Source: Stramenopiles sp. TOSAG23-2 (lineage: Eukaryota; Sar). Taken from it: 27,742 bases of DNA. The stretch is taken from contig LT649411.1 in the NCBI GenBank assembly GCA_900128395.1, positions 1 through 27,742 on the forward strand, written 5' to 3'. Both the position numbers and the translations under genes were made by a program. The notes below the pieces were generated by a model. It did no database searches. It worked only from the letters and a program-made list of their open reading frames with translations, and had not been told where the DNA came from. Below, piece by piece: positions 19,057-27,742 of the stretch (its first letter is position 1; each line of letters opens with the position of its first letter).

Positions 19057-20385
19057 TTACATCTTTTCCTTTACAAAACGATCAAATGCAGTTGAATCCC
19101 ATGTTGCAACTTTTGTTTTTGCATTATAAAAATATGGAATTCCAGTTTTCAATGCAATTGCTTTGATCCAATTTCCTTGCACTTCAACTGCTTCTGTTCT
19201 TACATTAGTTACAGATGGTGGTTTAACTTCATTTTTTCCATCTCTTAAATCGGTAGGATAGATATACTTATCCCCCATTCCTTTTCTTATACCACCACGT
19301 TTTGTTCTTTTCTTTGTATTTTCAATTTTTATTAATCGCATGACATCATCATCTGTTCTTGCACGTGTTGTTGTTTTACTAAAACTATTGTATGTCACTC
19401 CATCTTCAATTGCATGTCTTTTATCATATCGTATATGTTCATCATGCGTTACTTTCATGTTTGGTTGATTACCAGTCGGTTGTTTGTAAATGCCACCAAC
19501 GGATCGAATTTTCTCTGATTTTTCATTTGCACCTAATTGCTTCAATATACCATCACATCGTTGACATCGTAATCGAAAATAATTACTTGGTTGTTCATGA
19601 CCACAACGTCGACAAACTATATCAACACTAATTTTCATACCATTGCCTAATATCATACAACGTACTTTTGTCATTGTACCAACAGCTCTACCTGACATTC
19701 CATGCCGTGAGCCTGGCCCTAAACCAGGATCGCGCACTTTTAAACCACCCACATCTCTCATTCTTGCCGTGCCACTAACAAATGTTTTTTGATGTTTTAA
19801 ACTTTGTGTCATAGGTGACATCTTCACTATTGTCTTTGGTGCAGATATTGTAAGTTGAAATTCTGGTCGTTCGTCATCTCCTTCAACTATATCGTTATTA
19901 CTATTATTATTTCTCAATTGATTTACATTTACTATTTGAAAATTATCATCTGCTAAATCACTATCTTGATTTGCACTATGTGTGATCATTAAACCAGTGA
20001 CAGTTTTTGTCTTTTCGACAACCATATTTTTATCATTTAACGCAAGAACTTTTTGTACTTTTAACTTTTTTTTATTACTATTATTATCATTATTATTTAT
20101 TGCCATAAATAAATCACGATCAACTTTTTGTAATGGACCATCACAATTTTGGCAACGACAACGATAATAATTATGTGGTTGCTCATGGCCACATCTACGG
20201 CATATTATATCAACAACAACGTGTGAACCATCTCCTAATACCATATCACGTGCTTTTTTCATGGTACCTACACCTTTTCCACTCATTCCATGTCGTTGTC
20301 CAGGTCCTAAACCTGAACTCCGTGAAAACAAACCACCTAAACCATTCTTTCTTGAAAACCCATATGTATGGCCTTGATAACTCAT
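19057..20385 (-). CDS. Duplicated zinc-ribbon-like protein with C-terminal WW domain
   Basis: A 442-residue intronless protein of no named family known to me. A 59-residue module occurs twice, at 25-83 and 221-279, with 42 identical positions. Each copy has a glycine-rich start (GLGPG, then RHGMSG), VGTM, and a Cys4 cluster C-x2-CGHEQP-x-NY, ending RCQ-x-CDG. It should bind one zinc per copy, like a small zinc ribbon. Copy 1 has an extra cysteine (C76) between the knuckles. The spacer between copies is charged and asparagine-rich. Residues 405-431 form a WW-like domain (W406, PYFYN with Y418-Y420, W429), which usually binds proline-rich peptides. No signal peptide or membrane segment is seen. 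A scaffold or RNA- or protein-binding role is possible but unproven. It is divergent from the methyltransferase-like gene. Confidence 0.88.
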   Translation of the reverse strand: MSYQGHTYGFSRKNGLGGLFSRSSGLGPGQRHGMSGKGVGTMKKARDMVLGDGSHVVVDIICRRCGHEQPHNYYRCRCQNCDGPLQKVDRDLFMAINNNDNNSNKKKLKVQKVLALNDKNMVVEKTKTVTGLMITHSANQDSDLADDNFQIVNVNQLRNNNSNNDIVEGDDERPEFQLTISAPKTIVKMSPMTQSLKHQKTFVSGTARMRDVGGLKVRDPGLGPGSRHGMSGRAVGTMTKVRCMILGNGMKISVDIVCRRCGHEQPSNYFRLRCQRCDGILKQLGANEKSEKIRSVGGIYKQPTGNQPNMKVTHDEHIRYDKRHAIEDGVTYNSFSKTTTRARTDDDVMRLIKIENTKKRTKRGGIRKGMGDKYIYPTDLRDGKNEVKPPSVTNVRTEAVEVQGNWIKAIALKTGIPYFYNAKTKVATWDSTAFDRFVKEKM

Positions 20386-20860
20386 GTTTATATCTTGAAA
20401 TATAAAGACGTCGATTGTTATATTATGTATATCTACTTCATCTACTATACGACAATTATTGTTTGTAATACTCTATATTTGTGGTAGTATATATATATAT
20501 AAGTTAAGATTCCATAGTAATAAGAACGGCTAAATTGAGTATTTTTCGATATAGCATACATACAGCACTAGGAACAGAGATTTTAAGGGAAACCATGATG
20601 ATAGTTATTCCAGTATTATATAACCAACCATCAGTGTTTATTTTTTTTGTATATTATTTTATTGCACTAACAGACTTTCTTTACCAGGTACTACTATATA
20701 TATAGTATAATATATATTTTCCCAATTTGAAAAACAAACAAACAAAATATAAATTTTAAATAATAGATTGTACATAATAAAAAAAAATTCTTAACTAACA
20801 ACAACATACGCTCTAAACAATACTTAAAATAATACATTCTTCGTTCTCTCAAAAAACAAG
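20386..20860. other. Divergent promoter region
   Basis: A 475-bp AT-rich region between two start codons, with AT runs (about 20488-20502 and 20693-20722). It should contain both promoters. No repeat pair or recognised element is seen. Confidence 0.5.
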
Positions 20861-22222
20861 ATGTGGAAAAAATTCATTCTATCGTTAGTTTCAACGATTG
20901 TATTGTTAACATGTTTTATTAATAATTGTAATTGCGCTATTATTCAAGACTCGCCATTAATACTAGATGGAAATTTCGATAATAGTAATGGTCCACCAAT
21001 TAAACTTGGTTTTAATCCAATGGCAACAATTTTACATCCAAAAAATAACGAATTTGTGACGGATTTTTTACTTGACTTGAAATTACATTTTGATTTAAAA
21101 CATCCGTTTGTAAATAGAGTAACTGATGTTTGTATTGGTATGCGAATGCTTCGTGGCAAGAATGGTAAAAGTGAAGATATATCTACTTGTGAAAATAATA
21201 TACAACATTTTAGAAGCCAGGCAAATGGTATAAAAGCAAAACTCGAACAAATGGAAATTGAATTGCCATTTCGTGGATATTATATCATTGAACTTGCAAT
21301 GTTTCATAATAACGAGATTTTACACAATGTTATACATAATTTTTCATATGGTATTGCTGGTAACTGTGAAAACACTTTACAGAAACGTGAGAATTTTATT
21401 ATGACAAAAGTTGAGCATAATAACTATGGTAATGATCCACGGAATATTTTACAACTTCATCCATTGTGTTATGATTGGTATGGAAATAATTTAAATAATT
21501 TAGAAAATCTTGATGTATTATCAAGTGCATCTACATTTCGTGGTTCTTTTGGTGTTGATTATACTTCACAATTGCAAGGTAATGGTGATATAGCAATGTT
21601 AAATTTTGTATTAGCACGGCATCCAAGAATTTTAAATATTGTAGAATTAGGTACCTTTGCTGGAATAACATCATTGCATTTAGGTATATCAATGAGTTTA
21701 CGCAATAATGGACATTTTGATACATTCGATGTGCAAGATCATCGACCATTTAATGTGAAAAAAATCTTTACTAACATGCAAGATACAATGCAATTCCAAA
21801 TTGCAGATTTTATTAATTTACAACCATTGCAAGTTACTGATAAAGTATCAAATGCAGATTTAGTCTTTATAGATTCATCATCAAATGATCGAGATGGAAA
21901 AAAATTAGCAATTGCATATGGTAAAATCATGAGAGTTGGTTCAATTATTATAGTATCTCATTGTCCTGGGGAAAGTAATAATTTAAATGAATGGATGAAT
22001 GATATGGCTAAGATAGCTTTTACATATAAATATCACGATGTGATAGCGAATAAAAATGTCGTTAGCAGTTTTGGTATTTTTGAAAAATATAATAGTGAAG
22101 ATGAAGCTAAAGTAAAATTATGTGAAAATCCATTTTTGAATTGTCAAAAAGTGCAACAACCTGGACAACAACAACAACAACAAGGACCGAAAGTAACATC
22201 CCAGCCAATGGTGCGTGTTTAG
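20861..22222 (+). CDS. Secretory-pathway class I methyltransferase-like protein
   Basis: A 453-residue protein with a clear signal peptide (1-26, MWKKFILSLV then a hydrophobic run ending CNCA), so it acts in the ER lumen or outside the cell. Residues of about 55-170 form a beta-rich domain with paired cysteines that I do not recognise. Residues of about 225-410 look like a class I SAM-dependent methyltransferase of the Methyltransf_24 type: motif I is VELGTFAGITSLHLG (261-275), an acidic strand end FDVQD near 289-293, and ADLVFID at 332-338 as motif IV. The glycine pattern of motif I is ELGTFAG, as in catechol-type and cephalosporin-hydroxylase-like relatives. The tail (about 434-453) is glutamine-rich and low in complexity. 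Substrate unknown; a sugar or small molecule is possible. No transmembrane segment follows the signal peptide. Confidence 0.85.
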   Translation: MWKKFILSLVSTIVLLTCFINNCNCAIIQDSPLILDGNFDNSNGPPIKLGFNPMATILHPKNNEFVTDFLLDLKLHFDLKHPFVNRVTDVCIGMRMLRGKNGKSEDISTCENNIQHFRSQANGIKAKLEQMEIELPFRGYYIIELAMFHNNEILHNVIHNFSYGIAGNCENTLQKRENFIMTKVEHNNYGNDPRNILQLHPLCYDWYGNNLNNLENLDVLSSASTFRGSFGVDYTSQLQGNGDIAMLNFVLARHPRILNIVELGTFAGITSLHLGISMSLRNNGHFDTFDVQDHRPFNVKKIFTNMQDTMQFQIADFINLQPLQVTDKVSNADLVFIDSSSNDRDGKKLAIAYGKIMRVGSIIIVSHCPGESNNLNEWMNDMAKIAFTYKYHDVIANKNVVSSFGIFEKYNSEDEAKVKLCENPFLNCQKVQQPGQQQQQQGPKVTSQPMVRV

Positions 22223-22247
22223 GAAAAAGTACGAAAAGTACTTTTTC
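22223..22247 (+). other. Perfect hairpin directly after the stop codon
   Basis: The arms 22223-22232 (GAAAAAGTAC) and 22238-22247 (GTACTTTTTC) pair exactly around a GAAAA loop, beginning one base after the TAG stop of the methyltransferase-like gene. It could be an RNA element in the 3' UTR. It is not the histone 3' stem-loop. Confidence 0.6.
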
Positions 22248-22359
22248 GGTAGAACACAGGAAACAAAAAAATAAAACACAGCTTTTTAACATGATGGTAC
22301 ACACAGCTTTTTATATATATTATTTTAAATAATATATTTAAAAAAAGAAATTATTATTA

Positions 22360-22412
22360 CACACACACACACGCACACACAATTTTATACGAAGCCGTAC
22401 CCCCGTGTGTTC

Positions 22413-22448
<36 letters not shown>
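22360..22448. repeat. Two CA microsatellites in convergent spacer
   Basis: CA runs at about 22360-22380 and 22415-22448 lie between the stop codons of two convergent genes (22222 and 22457). The second run abuts the stop codon of the CoA-transferase gene. Confidence 0.85.
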
Positions 22449-22449
<1 letters not shown>

Positions 22450-22456
22450 TTTTTTT

Positions 22457-23864
22457 TTACAAACTCGATTTTAATTTCTTTGCATACGGACCTGCCGGTG
22501 GCGGTACTGGGCCATTTTGGACTTGTAATTTTTCTCTTTCATTAGCTGTGAAGCCTACCATTGCGAGCACTTCATCGGAATTTTCACCAAGAAGTGGTTC
22601 ATGCCAAGATTCACTTTCATCTGGTAATTTGACGGAAGTTTGGCTATATCTTGTTGCTGGTGCAACAACTGTCATTTCACCCCATTCACGATGATTAATT
22701 TTTGTTAAATATTTATTATCAAACAAATGTTTACCAACGGTATCATTTTCATCTCCGATTTCACCATACCTATCATAATATATATATATATTTGTTGTGT
22801 GCATATATATTATAGTGTGTTAGAGAGAAAAAATTCAAATGCTAAATATATGGAAAAATAAAAGTTACTTACGTTGCACATGGAGCCATAGGGACACTAT
22901 TTTTTGTTGCTAAATTTAACCAATATTCTCGTGTATTTTTAGCAATTTCACGTCCTATTTCATTGATAAAATCCTGTTTATTTTCACTTCCACGTATTAA
23001 TGGAAACTTTTCATACAATGGATTTGTTGCTAAATCTGGACGGTTGATGACATGATTACAAAATCTTTGAAATTGTGCTTTTTGAGCCATTGATATAATT
23101 ATCCATTTCTTATCTCCTGTCAATTGTAATTGTTGAGAATGCGCTGCTGCTGCACCTGGTTCCTTTCCATTATCTCGTTGACGCTTGTTTTTAATACTAC
23201 CTTGTAACGTTGCTCGTTGAAAATTTAATGTTGCACCAACTTGTGAAGTCAATACTTGCTGACCGATTCCATTATTTTTCTCACGTGCATACAACGCTGC
23301 TAAAATTGAAGAATAAAAATTCATAGCACCAACTTCATCGGAAAATGTCCATGGTAATACACGGGGTCGATGAGATGGTCCTCCTCCATTCCAAACTGCT
23401 GCACCTGAAAATGCTTGTGCTACGGCATCATAAGATGGTCTTGTTGCCCAATCTCCATCTGGACCAAATCCAGAATTTGCTGCAAGAATTATTCCAGGAT
23501 TCCACTTGGAAACAACTTCATATGGATATCCTAACTTGTCTAATACACCTGGTCTAAAATTTTCACACATAACATCAGCCCATTCGACTAATTTTTTCAT
23601 AACCGTCTTTGCGTCTTTATGTTTCAAATCGATTGTAATTGATTTTTTACCACGATTAAATGCCATTAATCCATCTGATCTTGAATTTGGCCCTGCAAGG
23701 AACCTTACACCATCACCAGTTTTTGATTCAACTTTAATAATTTCTGCTCCATAATCTGCTAACATTGCTGTTGCGGAAGGCCCATTTTGATATATTGTTA
23801 GATCAAGAACTTTCACCCCTGCTAATGGACCACCAGTCGTGCCATTTTTAATATTATGCGCCAT
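22457..23864 (-). CDS. Family III CoA-transferase (CaiB/BaiF)
   Basis: Two exons, 23864-22873 and 22769-22457, give 434 residues. The intron (22770-22872, 103 bp) has donor GTAAGT, a CTAAC site at 22819-22823 and acceptor GATAG, and splits a threonine codon. Family III enzymes (formyl-CoA transferase, carnitine CoA-transferase, alpha-methylacyl-CoA racemase, succinyl-CoA transferases) move or epimerise acyl-CoA groups through an aspartyl-CoA intermediate. Family features include GVKVLDLT, the LADYGAEIIKVE block (35-46), FNRGKKSITIDLK (69-81) and CENFRPGVLDKLGYP (100-114). The likely catalytic aspartate is D176 in TFSDEVGAMNF. No mitochondrial presequence is obvious, and the C terminus (KSSL) is not a canonical peroxisomal signal, so location is uncertain. 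Substrate cannot be fixed. It is divergent from the fatty-acid kinase fusion. Confidence 0.93.
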
Positions 23865-24585
23865 CGTGTAATTTACTTTGTTGTACCGATTACTTTTTTT
23901 GTATATATATGTTATGCGTGATGAACTACTATCCTACAAACGTTTTTTGTTTTATATCATTTTACTTTCTTATAATTGTGCAAAAAGAAATACTTATTAT
24001 ACAGAGTACTATAATAAACATATGGTAAAAGGGTGGACGGTCAATTATCAATTATGTATAAGGTTCTATGGTACTCTTGTAAGCAGATATAGTTGATTGG
24101 ATTGGATTGCCTTAAGCCTTGTACAAAAAGGGTAATAATTCTATATTTATAAAAATATTATATCTTCTTTCAACATAGTATTATTACCTATTACAGTACT
24201 ATCTCATTAAAAGATATCTTCCGAATACATGCAAAGTTTTTGTATCTTTTAAGGATTTAATTATATTTTAGTATATAGTGCTGTATGTATGCTATTGCTC
24301 AGAATAATTTAATTTTATAGCACGAATAATATAATAATTAGAAAAAATATTAATTCAATTAAAGCATGCTGCTAAACTTGTTTGTTGCTGCAAAAAAAGG
24401 CAAAAGGCAACTAGAAGATAATAATGTATAGACTAGATATTAGAGAATATGGATAGATAGATAGATAGATAGATAGATAGACATAAACGAACATATATAT
24501 ATACATATATATAGAGAGAGAGCGATCGACAAACATATATATTACAGCAAGTGCTATAATAGCAGATATAAATAAAAAATAAAAG
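23865..24585. other. Divergent promoter region with GATA microsatellite
   Basis: A 721-bp region between two start codons, with a run of GATA units at about 24452-24482 followed by AT and AG runs up to about 24520. The open frame at 23878-24096 has no protein-like features. It should hold both promoters; no recognised element is seen. Confidence 0.55.
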
Positions 24586-27022
24586 ATGGGTGCACAATTA
24601 TCGTATTTATATTCAACAATCGTATATCCTACATTGAAATATGGGACATATGCACTATCATCATATCTTACTTTCCTCCTATTGCGATTTTACATTTATG
24701 ACCGTACATATGAAAAAGAACCCCCACCAAAATCAATGAGTAAAACTGTTTTAAAGAAAATTAGAGGGAAAGGAAAAGTACAAGAATCACTTAAAACATC
24801 GCCAAAACCAACAGTGCAACTCTCCACAGTGAAAAACGATACAATTATTACGGGGCAAATTTGGGAAGAAATTTTGCGTGCTGGGTTTGTCTATTTGAAT
24901 CAAAATCACGAATATTGTAATAAAATCAATGTATTTCCAGTTCCAGATGGGGATACTGGTAAGTTTTTAAAATTCTATTCCCCTAAACCTAAAAAAGATA
25001 ACCTCTCTAACACATCACTCATGCACAGGGAATAACATGGTAATCGGGTTACGTACTGCAGTGAGAAATCTATCGAAAACAGATACCGAAGCTGCTAAAA
25101 AGTCCATTGGTGATGTTAGTGATAAATTTGGAATTGATGTTTTATTATCAGCGCAAGGGAATAGTGGAACAATTTTATCATTTCTTTTTAAAAATTTAAA
25201 AAGTGAATTAAAAGGTAAAAAAGACATCAAAGTTGAAGAAATGTCAAAAACTTTAGCTGATATTGGATCTCGTGCCATGGAAAATGCAATGGCAAAAGCA
25301 CAACGTGGTACATTACTTTCCGTATTAGAAGTAGGTACTTTGAAACAGCAAGAAAAAAAGCCCACTACCATTTTACAATTGATTAGATATTGGTATGATG
25401 AAAGTTTGAAATCATTATTAAATACACCAAATGAATTAATTGTGAATAATAAAAAAATACTTAAAGATGCAAATGTTGTTGATTCAGGTGCACAAGGTTT
25501 AGTATTTTTTATCCAAGGAATGTTAAATGCTTTAAGTGATAAGCTTGTTTATGATGATTACTTAGGTGTAAGCTCGCTCCCTGATCGTGCTATATTGGAT
25601 AATATTGTCAATAAACAAACAAATAATTTAACAAATCTAGATGATGTGGATGATTCCGATTATGAAAGCAATAGCCATTCGTCTCATGGCAACTGCCAGA
25701 ATCATGGTGTAGAAGATTTTGCCAATCAGAAATTCAAATATTGTACAGAAGTTGTATTTGAATTTAAAAATCGCAATTTAATGGAAGAAGAAGCAAAAAA
25801 TCAATTGGAATCTGCTGTCAATGATTTGGGTGATTCAATCGTACCAGTAGTGGTTACAATTGTGGAGGATCAAACAAATGATGAAAGATTTTTATTAGGA
25901 AAATTACATATACATGCAAATGATCCTGAAACTGTATTTAAACAAGTACGTAAACTTGCGTTTAATAATACATTGATTAAAGAAAAGTCCGATAATATGA
26001 GAGAGCAAGTTGCCATGGAAAAATTGTCTTTGCCAGCGGTGGAAAAAAATCGAAACGTACAATTAGTAGGATTTGATTATATTTTGCCGTCAAAATTTAA
26101 ACGAGAAGGAATTTATAAAAAATATATCACTGGTATTAAAATTGTAGAAGAAAATGATACGCATTTATTGGAACATGATACGATGACAATGAATGCTATT
26201 AAATTTACAAATAGCTTGCGATTACAAGAACCCAAAAAAGTTGGTACAGGTGCACCTTCTGCAGAAGTGTTTAAACAGAAATTAAATTCTATTTTAGATG
26301 AAGGGATAAAAGAAATTTTAATTCTAACTGTTCCGCGCAAAGGTTCGAGAGGATTATTTAATTGCATTAAAACAGCAATTGAGGGGCTTGATCCAGAAAA
26401 ACAAAAAAGAATCAAACGGATGGTATGTCAAGAGAGTATGGATTTATTGTCATTACGTGGATGGGAATTAATTGCTGATGGTAGTGTAAATTCAGCGGAT
26501 GAATTAGCGAAAGAGTTAAGATCTCTTCATGATTCTGTTTTTCAAACTTCCACACTTCGAACGTTGGATGGGTGGGTAAAATGGGGAAGGATCAATGAGT
26601 TGAAAGGTACATTGTACTGGGTGCTAAGAACTGTCATTTATTTTAACATGAGTTTAACAACATTGGCAACAGTATCAACGCCAAGTGATGTTGAAGAAAT
26701 AAATAGCAAAATGACAAAAATTGTAATGATTCGTCGACGTAATTATGAAGAACAAGGAGTTCGATCCATGGTTGATTTTGCAAAGAAAAAATGCAAGGAG
26801 GGAACAAAATATAAATTTTTAATGTTTCATCCGTCTGGATGTTCTCATTATATTGAAGATACTGTGAATGCATTGCAAAATGAACTGCCAGAAGGTACGA
26901 TAGATACGATGTATTACGCTGACATCGGTGGTGCTATCGCCGCAGCAGGGCATATTGATATGATTGGGTTTAAATTTTGGCCAGCTAAAGATGCAAAAGG
27001 TCGTAGGTTTAAATTGTCTTAA
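24586..27022 (+). CDS. FakA-FakB fusion: membrane-anchored DhaL-type fatty-acid kinase with DegV domain
   Basis: Two exons, 24586-24958 and 25029-27022, give 788 residues. The 70-bp intron has donor GTAAGT, a CTAAC site at 25007-25011 and acceptor GCACAG, and splits G125. In bacteria FakA is the ATP-using kinase and FakB (DegV family) holds the fatty acid that is phosphorylated for phospholipid synthesis; here both are one chain. Residues 1-45 start MGAQLS, a good N-myristoylation motif, and include a hydrophobic segment. The DhaL kinase domain (about 90-295) has NKINVFPVPDGDTGNNM with metal-binding D121 and D123, QGNSG near 167 and VVDSGAQG at 274-281. The FakA middle domain (about 355-440) has YCTE and KLHIHANDP. 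The DegV domain (about 467-788) has GAPSAEVF, LRTLDGWVKWGRI and a closing IGGAIAAAGH, then GFKFW. Acyl-phosphate production at a membrane is the likely role, though some DegV residues differ from the bacterial pattern. Confidence 0.95.
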
Positions 27023-27742
27023 AGAAAAAAGTGTTTTTAAATAAAAATATAATATTCGGTAACTGCTGGCCGAGAGATTATTTCTCTCTCTCTCTCTCTC
27101 TCAATGTGTGTGTATTAATATTTCAAAAGGGAGATTTTATTATTTTTATTACCGTGTATTTATAAAGAAATTTTACTTTTTGATGAAATGTTAAAAAATG
27201 ATCATTTTTTTACAACTCTTTGAAAAGATTTTACCAATATTTTTCCCTTGCCTCATATTGTTGTGCTTTATAAATACCATCCATGCCATTATTTACAGTA
27301 CAGAACATTAAAAGCTTGTGGCATTCTGGCATTCTTTATCCATTATAATATTTCTAAATATATGTGTCGTCGCAAATATAATATGTCACATATAGGGAAT
27401 ATACTTTTTATAATTAATATTGTAATAGTAAGTGTAAAAATAATTACTCAGTAACCTAAAAAATATCGACATGGACGAGAAGACGACTTAAAAAAAGAAA
27501 AAAAAAAGGCCGCCATCAGTCGCCAGTCGCCAGTCGCCACACAGTAACAGATAGAAGCCAGGTAAGCCAAAACACCACAATTATTATTCACACAAAAAAT
27601 CACAAGTTACTATTCTAACTATACTACATAAAATAATATGACTGCACAACGACTGGAAATTATATTCATACATATATACATAGACATATATATATTGCTG
27701 ATCCAAGTGTTAACGATGAGTGTACGTATTTATTTATTTATA
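27023..27742. other. 3' flank and possible 5' end of a next plus-strand gene
   Basis: A CT run lies at 27083-27102. The heptamer CAGTCGC is repeated three times at 27517-27537. Soon after, CCAG|GTAAGC at 27561/27562 is a good splice donor, followed by a CTAAC-like site near 27615-27619 and an ATG at 27716 within AACGATGAGT. Together these suggest a 5' UTR exon and intron of a gene that continues beyond the window. There is too little sequence to be sure, and no protein can be read. Confidence 0.35.

Noticed and set aside
22223-22247. Histone-type 3' stem-loop
   Set aside because: Stem and loop sequences do not match that element and the gene is not a histone.
22457-22468. Peroxisomal targeting signal on the CoA-transferase
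   Set aside because: The C terminus KSSL lacks the basic middle residue of the PTS1 tripeptide, so I do not claim it.

Overview
This is a piece of nuclear genome from a eukaryotic microbe. It is AT-rich and uses the standard code, with TAA, TAG and TGA all ending recognisable genes. Four genes are each interrupted by one GT-AG intron, and intergenic DNA is full of microsatellites and low-copy repeats. I cannot name the lineage from sequence alone. A protist (for example a stramenopile) or an early-branching fungus would fit the gene set. Nothing looks bacterial: even the bacterial-type families (CoA-transferase III, FakA/FakB) carry spliceosomal introns of the local type.

Twelve protein genes are supported, in almost strictly alternating orientation: a secreted phospholipase C-type phosphoesterase with a C-terminal lectin-like domain (+); a PAQR/adiponectin-receptor-like membrane protein (-, one intron); the ribosome-biogenesis Brix protein PPAN/SSF1 (+); a p24/TMED cargo receptor (-); a TK1-type thymidine kinase (+); a 1456-residue leucine-rich-repeat protein (-); the elongation factor ELOF1 (+, one intron); a 301-residue basic orphan (+); a protein with a duplicated Cys4 zinc-ribbon-like module and a C-terminal WW domain (-); a secreted or ER-lumen methyltransferase-like protein (+); a CaiB/BaiF family III CoA-transferase (-, one intron); and a 788-residue fusion of FakA (DhaL-type fatty-acid kinase) with FakB/DegV (fatty-acid-binding protein), anchored by a predicted N-terminal myristoylation site and membrane segment (+, one intron).

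The genes do not form one obvious pathway. Most adjacent pairs are convergent with short 3' spacers (about 170-450 bp) or divergent with longer spacers (about 475-2100 bp) that would hold promoters on both sides. One divergent pair, CoA-transferase and FakA-FakB fusion, is a plausible acyl-metabolism partnership. The longer spacers at 1-845, 4387-6240 and 14133-16239 contain compact hairpins, a fold-back repeat and eroded coding fragments that look like remains of small mobile elements. I saw no tRNA, rRNA or CRISPR. The right edge may hold the 5' end of another plus-strand gene.

The strongest candidate for something little described is the single-chain, membrane-tethered FakA-FakB fusion. 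In the well-studied bacterial system the kinase and the fatty-acid carrier are separate proteins.
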